NCBI GenBank assembly: GCA_946577115.1
Contig: CAMOAP010000021.1
Location: 1 to 13,202 of the forward strand
DNA length: 13,202 bases
Source: an uncultured Acholeplasmataceae bacterium
Lineage (GTDB): Bacteria; Bacillota_I; Bacilli_A; Acholeplasmatales; Acholeplasmataceae
Direction of reading: 5' to 3'
Under the pieces are notes generated by a model. It did not search any database. It was not told the DNA's origin and saw only the letters and a list, made by a program, of their open reading frames with translations. Of this stretch, positions 7,610 through 13,202 are shown one piece after another; positions within the stretch are counted from its first letter, which is position 1, and the number at the start of each line of letters is the position of its first letter. The translations under genes and the position numbers were made by a program.

Positions 7610-8182
7610 TTAGAGTTGTTTTTGTAATTGTTGAGTTTTTAAGTATAATTGAAAAAAACAACTGCACTGTTCAAACATGTTTGTGATAAAATTTGGGTCT
7701 TCTTTGATTTCAATAGTTTTGTTGGTTTGGTCGTTTTGATAGACTAAAAAGTAAGCTTTAATTGATTGGGAACAATAAATTTGGGCTTGGAGTTGGGCAT
7801 AATAGATAGTAGGGATTTTGTCTTCATTCAAAAAAGTTTGCCAAGTATAAGAGGCAAACGAAATGGGGCATTTGATTTCTAAGAGGCTTTGAGATTGGGT
7901 GTCCCATCCATCCAAAGAGGCAGACATAAAATCTTTGACAAAGACTTTGGGTTCGAATTGCATTTTTTGTGTTTTGTTGAAAAAATTTCTTGCTTGGGGT
8001 TCCAAAGTTCGTCCGCGTTTCATTGCTTCGTTGTCTTTAATTGGAGTTCCAAAAACTTTTCTTTTTAATAATTGTTCTTTGGTTTCAAATGGATTTAACC
8101 CCATGATAGCTGCTACTTCAGAAGCATTAATGTATTTTTTGCGATGATTGTGCCAAGCTAAGGTATTTTGTTCTAATTGCAT
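7610..8182 (-). CDS. YqaJ/lambda-exonuclease family nuclease
   Basis: The protein is a 190-residue nuclease with the PD-(D/E)XK core of the YqaJ viral-recombinase family, 5'-3' double-strand DNA exonucleases that usually work with a RecT-type annealing protein. Visible motifs in order are the N-terminal INASEVAAIMGLNPF (18-32), the acidic GRTLEPQARNFF (E61), the metal-binding aspartate in SASLDGWD (D91), the catalytic LEIKCP (E102, K104), and YYAQLQAQIYC (128-138) with its Q-x-Q pair. All catalytic positions appear intact. The ATG at 8182-8180 is preferred because it lies 10 nt after the secG stop; the in-frame TTG at 8221 would overlap secG and adds non-family residues. The ribosome binding site is weak, suggesting coupling to secG. 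No recT-like gene is in the window. Phage or plasmid ancestry is likely, but the gene shows no decay. Confidence 0.85.
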   Translation of the reverse strand: MQLEQNTLAWHNHRKKYINASEVAAIMGLNPFETKEQLLKRKVFGTPIKDNEAMKRGRTLEPQARNFFNKTQKMQFEPKVFVKDFMSASLDGWDTQSQSLLEIKCPISFASYTWQTFLNEDKIPTIYYAQLQAQIYCSQSIKAYFLVYQNDQTNKTIEIKEDPNFITNMFEQCSCFFQLYLKTQQLQKQL

Positions 8183-8192
8183 ATGGAATAAA

Positions 8193-8405
8193 CTATTTTT
8201 GGCACCAAAAGGAAAGTCCAAAAAAAACTATGGTTAAAACAGTAAGAAAGCAGTTTAAGAAGAACTGTTCGCCTTTAATTTTGCGTCCCTTTTTTTGTTC
8301 GAAAAAAGAATTTCCTAAAGAAAAGCTGTCGTTGCTATCTGTTAAAAATAAAGTACTTAAAATGATAAAAGTACAAATAGTTACAAAAAAAACAGTATAA
8401 TTCAT
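8193..8405 (-). CDS. secG: Candidate protein-export subunit SecG
   Basis: The product is a 70-residue small membrane protein with two hydrophobic helices (about 3-21 and 48-67) joined by a polar, basic loop that reads SFSLGNSFFEQKKGRKIKG (27-45). This is the SecG layout: helix, Gly/Ser-containing loop with a basic stretch, then a helix starting FLNCFLTVLTIVFFGLSF, which resembles the R/N-x-T-x-x-L-A/T-x-x-F-F pattern of bacterial SecG. SecG joins SecYE in the translocon and assists SecA-driven export. A strong ribosome binding site (AAAGGAG, about 7-9 nt before ATG) and tight spacing (stop 10 nt before the nuclease gene, 104 nt after pcrA) show it is a real gene. The identification rests on topology and weak motif similarity, so another small two-helix protein remains possible. 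Confidence 0.62.
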   Translation of the reverse strand: MNYTVFFVTICTFIILSTLFLTDSNDSFSLGNSFFEQKKGRKIKGEQFFLNCFLTVLTIVFFGLSFWCQK

Positions 8406-8509
8406 AAAAAATCTCCTTTAAATTTTTGATTTTGTTGTTTTTTAATTTTTTGGTTTAATAAAATAATGATGGGATGATGCGTTTTTTTGATGAATGTTTA
8501 AAAATTTAC

Positions 8510-10765
8510 TTACTCTTTTATTTTAACAAGAAAAGCATTTGTATTTTCAAACATTTTTATATTTTGGGAATTTCTAAAACGGACTTGGATTAAATCTTTC
8601 ATGACGGCTTCAACGATACCCAAGCCGAGAGTTTTGTGTTTAACTTGGTCTCCTTTTTGGAAAAAGCTATTTCCATTAGTGGAAGATGTTGGGTTTGATT
8701 GGTTGGGTTGAAATAAATGTGGGGAAAAATAATTTGATCTTATTATTTCTTTTTGAAAAAAGCCCATTTCTTTTAAAAAGCGTGAAGGTTGGTTGTCTAT
8801 TTGTTTGCCATATGAAACTCTTTGGCAAGCCCCAGTTAAAAATAACTTTTCTTCGGCTCTTGTAACTGCTACATAAGCTAGACGTCTTGATTCTTCTAAA
8901 TCGCTTTTTTCTTTTTGGTTGCAATCAAAAAAAATATCTTCAAAAGCAGCTATAAACACCACTCTAAATTCTAAACCTTTGACTTTGTGAATAGTAGAAA
9001 GTTTAACGCGATTGTTTTTGCTTGTGGTTTTAGGGTCTTGTTCTGTTTGTTCGTGAGTTTCACTATATAAAGATATTTGATCTAAAAGTTTTGTTAATTT
9101 TTCAAAAACACTTCCTTCTAAATTTTTTTCTGCTTGCATAAAAACTGATTTTAATTCTTCGATGTAATGTGAAGTAGTCTCATAATCTTTTATTGATTGC
9201 ATTTTGAAAGTTTCATCGTTTTTTCGACAATAACCATTTTTTTCATCAATATAAGTAATTATATCACTAAGACAGCCAAAAGAATCATTAATGAGTTTTT
9301 GGCGCAAAGTTTTAATTAATTTTTGGAATTCTTTTAGTTTAGTTTTGGTATTTGGTTGAATTGGAGTTTGGTCTAGGTAGTTAAGGGCGTCAAAAAGATC
9401 TAAGTTTTTTTCTTGGGCAAGTTGTTCTAGATGTAAAAGTGAATTTTTCCCCATGCCTCTTTTAGGGGTGTTAATGATACGTTTGAAATCAAAATCTTGT
9501 GAGGGATTTGCAATAACATTTAGATAAGCTAAAAAATCTTTAACTACTTTGCTTTGATAAAAGGAAGTGCCTCCAAAAACTTGATAAGGAATGTTGTTTG
9601 CTAATAATTTTTCTTCCAAATGACGTCCCAAAATATTAGTGCGATATAAAATAGTAAAATCTTGATAGTTGTAAATTCCTTGTAAAACGAGTTTTTGTAT
9701 GGTTTTTGTGATGTAGTTTGCCTCTGTTTTGTAATCTTCAAAAAATTTGTAAATAACAGGTTCTCCTCTGTTTTTAGTGCTTTTGAGATTTTTTTTAAAA
9801 AGGTGGGCTTCGTTGTACTTGATTAAAAGGTTAGCTTTGTCTAGGATGTTTTTAGAAGAACGGTAATTTTGTTCCAAAAAGGCTATTTGAGGTTTAAATT
9901 TGTTTAAGAATAATTGGCTGTTTTCAAATCTGGCTCCTCGAAAAGAATAAATGTTTTGATCGGGATCACCTACTATAAAAATATTTTGGTGTTTATGTGC
10001 TAAAAGAGTTAAAATTTGATATTGAAAAAAATCAGTATCTTGGAATTCATCCACTAATAAATATTGGAATTTTTGTTGATAAAAACCCCTTACATCATCA
10101 TTTTCTTGGAGCAGTCGGTACGTGTATAAAATGAGGTCATCAAAATCAACTAAATTGTTTTTTTGCAAAAAAAATTGATATTTGATTTTGATTGGAATTT
10201 CGAATTCGTATCTGTTTTCACGTTTAAAATTATGTTCTTTTTGGGTTGCGTGTTGCAAAGTATCTTCATTTTGTGGTGCGTGTTTTCTTTTAATAGCAGA
10301 AATGTTTTTTTTTAATTCGCTAATTTTTACTCTTTTGGGATCTATGTTCATTTCTTTTAAAATGCTTTTGAGTATTGTTTTGCAGTCGTTGTTATCTAAA
10401 ATTTTGAAATTGTTACGATATGAAAATGGTAAAAAGGTAATAAATTTTCTCAAAATTTGGTTTCCTAAAGAGTGAAAAGTGCAAATAGTAATGCCTTTTG
10501 TTTTTTCTTTACCAATCATTTCGGCAAGTTTTTCTTGCATTTGTTTGGCGGCTTTGTTGGTGAAAGTAAGGGCTAAAATTTGGTTACTTGGCAAGTTTTT
10601 TTGTTCGATTAAATAAGCCATTTTAGCAGTTAAAGTTGTTGTTTTACCAGTTCCTGCGCCTGCTGATAGATAAAAAGATTTAGCATTGCTTGTGACTGCT
10701 GCAAGTTGGGCTTGATTTAAAAGTTTATTTAATTTTTCTAAAAAATTGGTTTTATTGGAAAACAT
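8510..10765 (-). CDS. pcrA: ATP-dependent DNA helicase PcrA/UvrD
   Basis: The protein is a 751-residue superfamily 1A 3'-5' DNA helicase, used in nucleotide excision repair, replication restart and removal of RNA polymerase or recombinase from DNA. Motifs in order are the Q motif LNQAQLAAV (16-24), Walker A SAGAGTGKTTTL (34-45), Ia LALTFTNKAAKQM (64-76), Ib ICTFHSLG (94-101), Walker B LLVDEFQDTDFF (236-247), III IVGDPDQNIYSFRGA (264-278), IV LEQNYRSSKNIL (297-308), then V LSTIHKVKGLEFRVVF and VI LAYVAVTRAEEKLFLT in the last third. The C-terminal 52 residues (SFFQKGDQVKHKTLGLG onward) match the Tudor-like RNA-polymerase-interaction domain of PcrA. The ATG has AAAGG upstream. There is no fused nuclease domain, so it is not AddA/RecB itself. 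It lies 169 nt after glnS and upstream of secG and a YqaJ-type nuclease. Confidence 0.95.
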   Translation of the reverse strand: MFSNKTNFLEKLNKLLNQAQLAAVTSNAKSFYLSAGAGTGKTTTLTAKMAYLIEQKNLPSNQILALTFTNKAAKQMQEKLAEMIGKEKTKGITICTFHSLGNQILRKFITFLPFSYRNNFKILDNNDCKTILKSILKEMNIDPKRVKISELKKNISAIKRKHAPQNEDTLQHATQKEHNFKRENRYEFEIPIKIKYQFFLQKNNLVDFDDLILYTYRLLQENDDVRGFYQQKFQYLLVDEFQDTDFFQYQILTLLAHKHQNIFIVGDPDQNIYSFRGARFENSQLFLNKFKPQIAFLEQNYRSSKNILDKANLLIKYNEAHLFKKNLKSTKNRGEPVIYKFFEDYKTEANYITKTIQKLVLQGIYNYQDFTILYRTNILGRHLEEKLLANNIPYQVFGGTSFYQSKVVKDFLAYLNVIANPSQDFDFKRIINTPKRGMGKNSLLHLEQLAQEKNLDLFDALNYLDQTPIQPNTKTKLKEFQKLIKTLRQKLINDSFGCLSDIITYIDEKNGYCRKNDETFKMQSIKDYETTSHYIEELKSVFMQAEKNLEGSVFEKLTKLLDQISLYSETHEQTEQDPKTTSKNNRVKLSTIHKVKGLEFRVVFIAAFEDIFFDCNQKEKSDLEESRRLAYVAVTRAEEKLFLTGACQRVSYGKQIDNQPSRFLKEMGFFQKEIIRSNYFSPHLFQPNQSNPTSSTNGNSFFQKGDQVKHKTLGLGIVEAVMKDLIQVRFRNSQNIKMFENTNAFLVKIKE

Positions 10766-10934
10766 TTTTATACCTTTTATTTTGTTGTTTATCCTTTTTA
10801 TTTTGTGTTTTGTATTTTTATAGTGTTTTTGATCTTTGTCGTGGTGAATTGGTGGTATTTATTTTGGTCTTGATTTGGTTTCGGTAATTGGGTTTTTTCG
10901 TTTTTTTGAGATTTATTTTTTGGATAGAACAAAT

Positions 10935-12593
10935 TTATTTTTGAGGATTTGATTTTAAGCTTACTACTTCATTGAAATTAAGTTCTTGCTTTTGCCCATT
11001 TGTGTCTTTGATGATTTTGTCTGCTGCAAAATAACCTTGTCTTAAAAATTGAAAATGGTTTTGACAACAACAGCCTTTTTTTAAACTTGATTCTACAAAA
11101 CCTTTTTTTATATGCCATGATTTATCGTTGAAATTGCCATTTTTGCAAAGTAGTGGAGCAAAAAAATTAAAAGTGGCTTTGCAAGCAGTCTTTGCTTCTG
11201 CAAAATGAATAGTTCCGTTTGGTTTTCTGTCTTTAAAGCCACTGCTGCTTTTGGTTTGGGGGTCATATGTGGCAAGAATTTCTGTTATTTCTCCTTTGTT
11301 GTTTTTGACAACGTCGTAAGCTTTAACAAAATAAGCATGAAATAATCTTACTTCTTCGCCCAAAGTCAATCTTTTATAATTTTTATCTGGTTTTTGAAGT
11401 GCGAAATCGTCTTTTTCAATGTAGAGATGACGGGAAAAATAAATTTCTCTTTCTTGGGTTTGTTTTGTTGCATTTTCACAATTACAAGTATGAAAATTAT
11501 TAGTCCAAGGAGCTTTGAGAGTTTCTATTTGTTTTTCAGGAAAGTTAGTAATAGTAAGTTTGATAGGGTTTATGACTGCCATGCGAGGTAAGGATTTTCC
11601 TTTAAGATCACCTCTTACAAAAGATTCTAACATTTCTTGTTTAACTTGGGAATTTACTTTGGATAAGCCTGTTTCAAGGACAAATTTTTTGATAGCTTCA
11701 GGAGTGTATCCTTTTTTGCGGATACCTGATAAAGTTGGCATTCTAGGGTCATCCCAACCTGTTACTAAGTTTTTTTCTACCAAATTATTAAGGTTCCTTT
11801 TGCTCATTAAAGTTTGTGTGAGATTAAGCCGTCCAAATTCAATTTGGCTTGGAGTGTGTTTGGCTTGGGTTTCTTTGATTATCCAATTATATAAAGTTCT
11901 GTGGTCTTCGAATTCCAAAGAACACAAAGAATGTGTGATATTTTCAAAGGAATCTCCCAATGGATAAGCATAATCATAGGTAGGGAAAATATTCCAATGT
12001 TTTTGTTTCAAAGTAAAAGCAGAAAGAATACGGTACAAAATAGGGTCTCTTAAATTAAGGTTAGGACTTTGCATATCAATTTTCGCACGCAAAACTTTGC
12101 TACCTTCTGCAAATTCACCTTTTTTCATTTTTTCAAATAGCAAGATATTTTCTTCAATACTGCGATTGCGATAAGGAGAATTTGTTCCTTTTTGGTTTAA
12201 ATTACCGCGACTTTGGGCAATTTGTTTAGCGGTTTGGTCATCAACATATGCTTTTCCTTGTTTGATTAAAAAAAGCGCCATTTGATACATTTGAGGGAAA
12301 TAATCTGAGGTAAAAGTGATTTTATAAGGATTGTAGCCCATCCATTTGATGTCGTTGATTATGGCATTAACATAAATTTGTTTTTCTTTGGAAGGGTTGG
12401 TGTCATCATATCGTAAAAGGGTTTTTCCTTGAAAAAAATTTGCCAATTCAAAATTAATAATTATGGCTCTGGCGTGTCCTAAATGTAAAAAACCATTGGG
12501 TTCGGGCGGGAAGCGTGTAATTATTTGGCTGCATTTGTTGTTTTGGAGGTCTTTTTGCATGATGGTTTTGATGAAATTTGATTGTTTTTGCAT
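10935..12593 (-). CDS. glnS: Glutaminyl-tRNA synthetase
   Basis: The protein is a 552-residue class Ic synthetase that charges tRNA-Gln directly with glutamine. ITRFPPEPNGFLHLGHARA (25-43), with PPEPNG and HLGH, is the GlnRS form rather than the bacterial GluRS form. RYDDTNPSKE (61-70), NSPYRNRSIEENILLFEKM (138-156), CSLEFEDHR (224-232), the KMSKS-type MSKR (263-266) and WDDPRMPTLSGIRKKGYT (280-297) follow the E. coli enzyme closely. The two C-terminal beta-barrel domains that read the anticodon are complete, ending GFVESSL...QFLRQGYF. Length equals E. coli GlnRS. The start is supported by AGGA at 8 nt and by the N-terminal NFIKTIMQKDL helix. Odd features are the cysteines HTCNC (368-372) and CCC (508-510) in the barrels. 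GlnRS is atypical for Firmicutes-derived lineages, which mostly use GatCAB. Confidence 0.96.
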   Translation of the reverse strand: MQKQSNFIKTIMQKDLQNNKCSQIITRFPPEPNGFLHLGHARAIIINFELANFFQGKTLLRYDDTNPSKEKQIYVNAIINDIKWMGYNPYKITFTSDYFPQMYQMALFLIKQGKAYVDDQTAKQIAQSRGNLNQKGTNSPYRNRSIEENILLFEKMKKGEFAEGSKVLRAKIDMQSPNLNLRDPILYRILSAFTLKQKHWNIFPTYDYAYPLGDSFENITHSLCSLEFEDHRTLYNWIIKETQAKHTPSQIEFGRLNLTQTLMSKRNLNNLVEKNLVTGWDDPRMPTLSGIRKKGYTPEAIKKFVLETGLSKVNSQVKQEMLESFVRGDLKGKSLPRMAVINPIKLTITNFPEKQIETLKAPWTNNFHTCNCENATKQTQEREIYFSRHLYIEKDDFALQKPDKNYKRLTLGEEVRLFHAYFVKAYDVVKNNKGEITEILATYDPQTKSSSGFKDRKPNGTIHFAEAKTACKATFNFFAPLLCKNGNFNDKSWHIKKGFVESSLKKGCCCQNHFQFLRQGYFAADKIIKDTNGQKQELNFNEVVSLKSNPQK

Positions 12594-12740
12594 TTATAAG
12601 TCCTTTTTCTTTTTAATTTGTTTTATTTGGTTTCTTTGGTGATGTTTGTGGTGAATTTTTGCATAGTTTTTAGTTAAGTTTTAATAATATTTTTTTAGTT
12701 AGAGATTTTGTATTTTGAAAATTTTTATTGGGGAATTATT

Positions 12741-12878
12741 TCATTTTGGGACTTTTATTTTTTTGTCTCCCATTTTTTTATTAGGTGATTTAGTTATTTT
12801 ATTTATGATTAGAAATATAATGAAAAGGATTTTAAAAAATAGACTTCTAAATATTGCTGTTAATATTATATTCTTCAT
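12741..12878 (-). CDS. Doubtful 45-residue membrane-like small ORF
   Basis: The ATG at 12878-12876 opens 45 codons: a hydrophobic segment (ILTAIFRSLFFKILFIIFLI) followed by a Lys-rich tail (NKKMGDKKIKVPK). The organisation resembles a single-pass or signal-peptide-bearing small protein, and a TATAAT cluster lies about 25 nt upstream. There is no Shine-Dalgarno, and AT-rich DNA readily gives such frames by chance. It could equally be part of the glnS leader or a gene fragment. Function unknown. Confidence 0.18.
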   Translation of the reverse strand: MKNIILTAIFRSLFFKILFIIFLIINKITKSPNKKMGDKKIKVPK

Positions 12879-12899
12879 ATATTTTAATCAAAACACTCT

Positions 12900-12910
12900 A
12901 TTATATTATA
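12900..12910 (-). promoter_or_regulatory. Possible -10 region upstream of glnS
   Basis: Two overlapping perfect TATAAT hexamers occur on the minus strand (12910-12905 and 12905-12900). No good -35 box lies at 16-18 nt upstream of either. If active, it would drive the small ORF at 12878 and glnS with a leader of about 300 nt. Chance occurrence is quite possible in DNA this AT-rich. Confidence 0.25.
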
Positions 12911-12983
12911 CTAGTATTTTGCAAATATTTTTCATTTTAACCTAACTGTTTCCATTTATTTAGATAAATAAAAAATTTTTTAA

Positions 12984-13149
12984 AATAGCAAAGAAAAAAT
13001 AGATTTTATACAATTTCAAGATCGCCTTGTTAAACTTTTAGATAAAAAACAAGATAATAAAATCGATATTATATTTTTTTGAATATAAATTAGTTTAATC
13101 TCAACGTGACCTAAAAACTAGACAATTAAATATTTTTGAAATAATATAA
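12984..13149 (+). pseudogene. Frameshifted 3' remnant of an unidentified gene
   Basis: After a stop at 12981-12983 the plus strand reads 32 codons rich in charged residues (KEKIDFIQFQDRLVKLLDKK, then QDNKIDIIFF) to a TGA at 13080-13082. That stop lies directly after a T7 run (13074-13080). Shifting frame there gives EYKLV, a stop at 13096-13098, then SQRDLKTRQLNIFEII and a TAA at 13147-13149. The terminator hairpin begins 3 nt later. Coding-like composition in two joined frames, ending exactly before a terminator, points to the decayed tail of a plus-strand gene whose upstream part is lost or beyond recognition. I cannot name the family. Confidence 0.4.
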
Positions 13150-13151
13150 AG

Positions 13152-13174
13152 ACCAATTTGTAAATTGGTTTTTT
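13152..13174 (+). terminator. Rho-independent terminator, plus strand
   Basis: ACCAATT (13152-13158) pairs perfectly with AATTGGT (13163-13169) over a TGTA loop, and the 3' arm runs into a T-tract (13169-13174). It lies 2 nt after the last stop of the plus-strand remnant, so it is probably that gene's original terminator. It shares the 10-mer AGACCAATTT with the left-edge hairpin at 419-428. Confidence 0.6.
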
Positions 13175-13202
13175 GTTATATATGGTAAATTCTAATTTTT
13201 TC

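Larger units (their letters stand above)
12594..12983. other. Intergenic region upstream of glnS, mostly non-coding
   Basis: The first 70-odd bases before glnS are A/C-rich on the coding strand, with the AGGA ribosome binding site near the start codon. Beyond them the sequence becomes generic A+T-rich DNA. A plus-strand frame from TTG 12715 to 12945 is open for 76 codons but is just hydrophobic T-rich translation without a ribosome binding site. The minus strand holds a 45-codon frame and a TATAAT cluster, listed separately at low confidence. Confidence 0.5.

Noticed and set aside
7581..7612. Hairpin just after the nuclease gene as a terminator
   Set aside because: The stem is pure A/T with a bulge and has no T-tract on the minus strand, so termination cannot be supported.
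8183..8221. TTG start for the YqaJ-type nuclease 13 codons upstream
   Set aside because: It would overlap the end of secG and adds residues not typical of the family; the ATG at 8182 fits a 10-nt gap.
8676..8924. 82-codon open frame on the minus strand inside pcrA
   Set aside because: It is a shadow frame of pcrA, rich in Lys/Arg/Ser without any recognisable motif or ribosome binding site.
11515..11967. 150-codon plus-strand open frame
   Set aside because: It runs antisense to the conserved centre of glnS, and the glnS frame explains the sequence fully.
12715..12945. 76-codon hydrophobic plus-strand open frame starting at TTG
   Set aside because: No ribosome binding site; the composition is what T-rich DNA gives by chance, and no membrane-protein motif is visible.

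Overview
The window is a low-GC bacterial chromosome segment that fits a plant-pathogenic phytoplasma ('Candidatus Phytoplasma', Mollicutes/Acholeplasmatales). Gene content and order are Firmicutes-like and strongly reduced, and non-coding DNA is very A+T rich. Conserved tryptophans (for example the double Trp in sigma region 2) are read from TGG and every intact gene ends in TAA or TAG, so UGA is not shown to be Trp as in Mycoplasma/Spiroplasma. The species is inferred, not proven.

Every well-supported gene lies on the minus strand, so transcription runs right to left. The right block (12593 to 7610) is glnS (glutaminyl-tRNA synthetase), pcrA (UvrD-type helicase), a SecG-like two-helix membrane protein that is easy to overlook, and a YqaJ/lambda-exonuclease-family nuclease. 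The left block (7391 to 537) is rpsU, with its own near-consensus promoter and terminator, followed by ybeY, era, glyS, dnaG, rpoD and a short trmK. This is a compacted form of the Firmicutes rpsU-(phoH)-ybeY-(dgkA-cdd)-era-(recO)-glyS-dnaG-sigA-trmK cluster; the genes in brackets are missing. It groups ribosome assembly and 16S processing (S21, YbeY, Era), tRNA charging, replication priming and the primary sigma factor. A hairpin with a U-tract follows trmK.

Both window edges (about 1-240 and 12984-13149) look like decayed protein-coding DNA with in-frame stops and a homopolymer frameshift. The right remnant runs straight into a clean intrinsic terminator. The housekeeping island therefore seems to be bordered by degenerating accessory sequence, as expected in a phytoplasma genome, although no transposase or mobile-unit gene can be recognised.

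I found no CRISPR array, rRNA, tRNA, intact insertion sequence or obvious defence system. The best leads are: (i) a PD-(D/E)XK nuclease of the YqaJ type with all catalytic residues, in the same gene run as a UvrD/PcrA helicase and with no RecT partner in view; (ii) the SecG candidate; (iii) a perfect 14-bp inverted repeat enclosing the rpsU promoter; (iv) A/C-rich, G-poor leaders before most genes, one holding a C7 tract; (v) a true GlnRS with unusual cysteine clusters.
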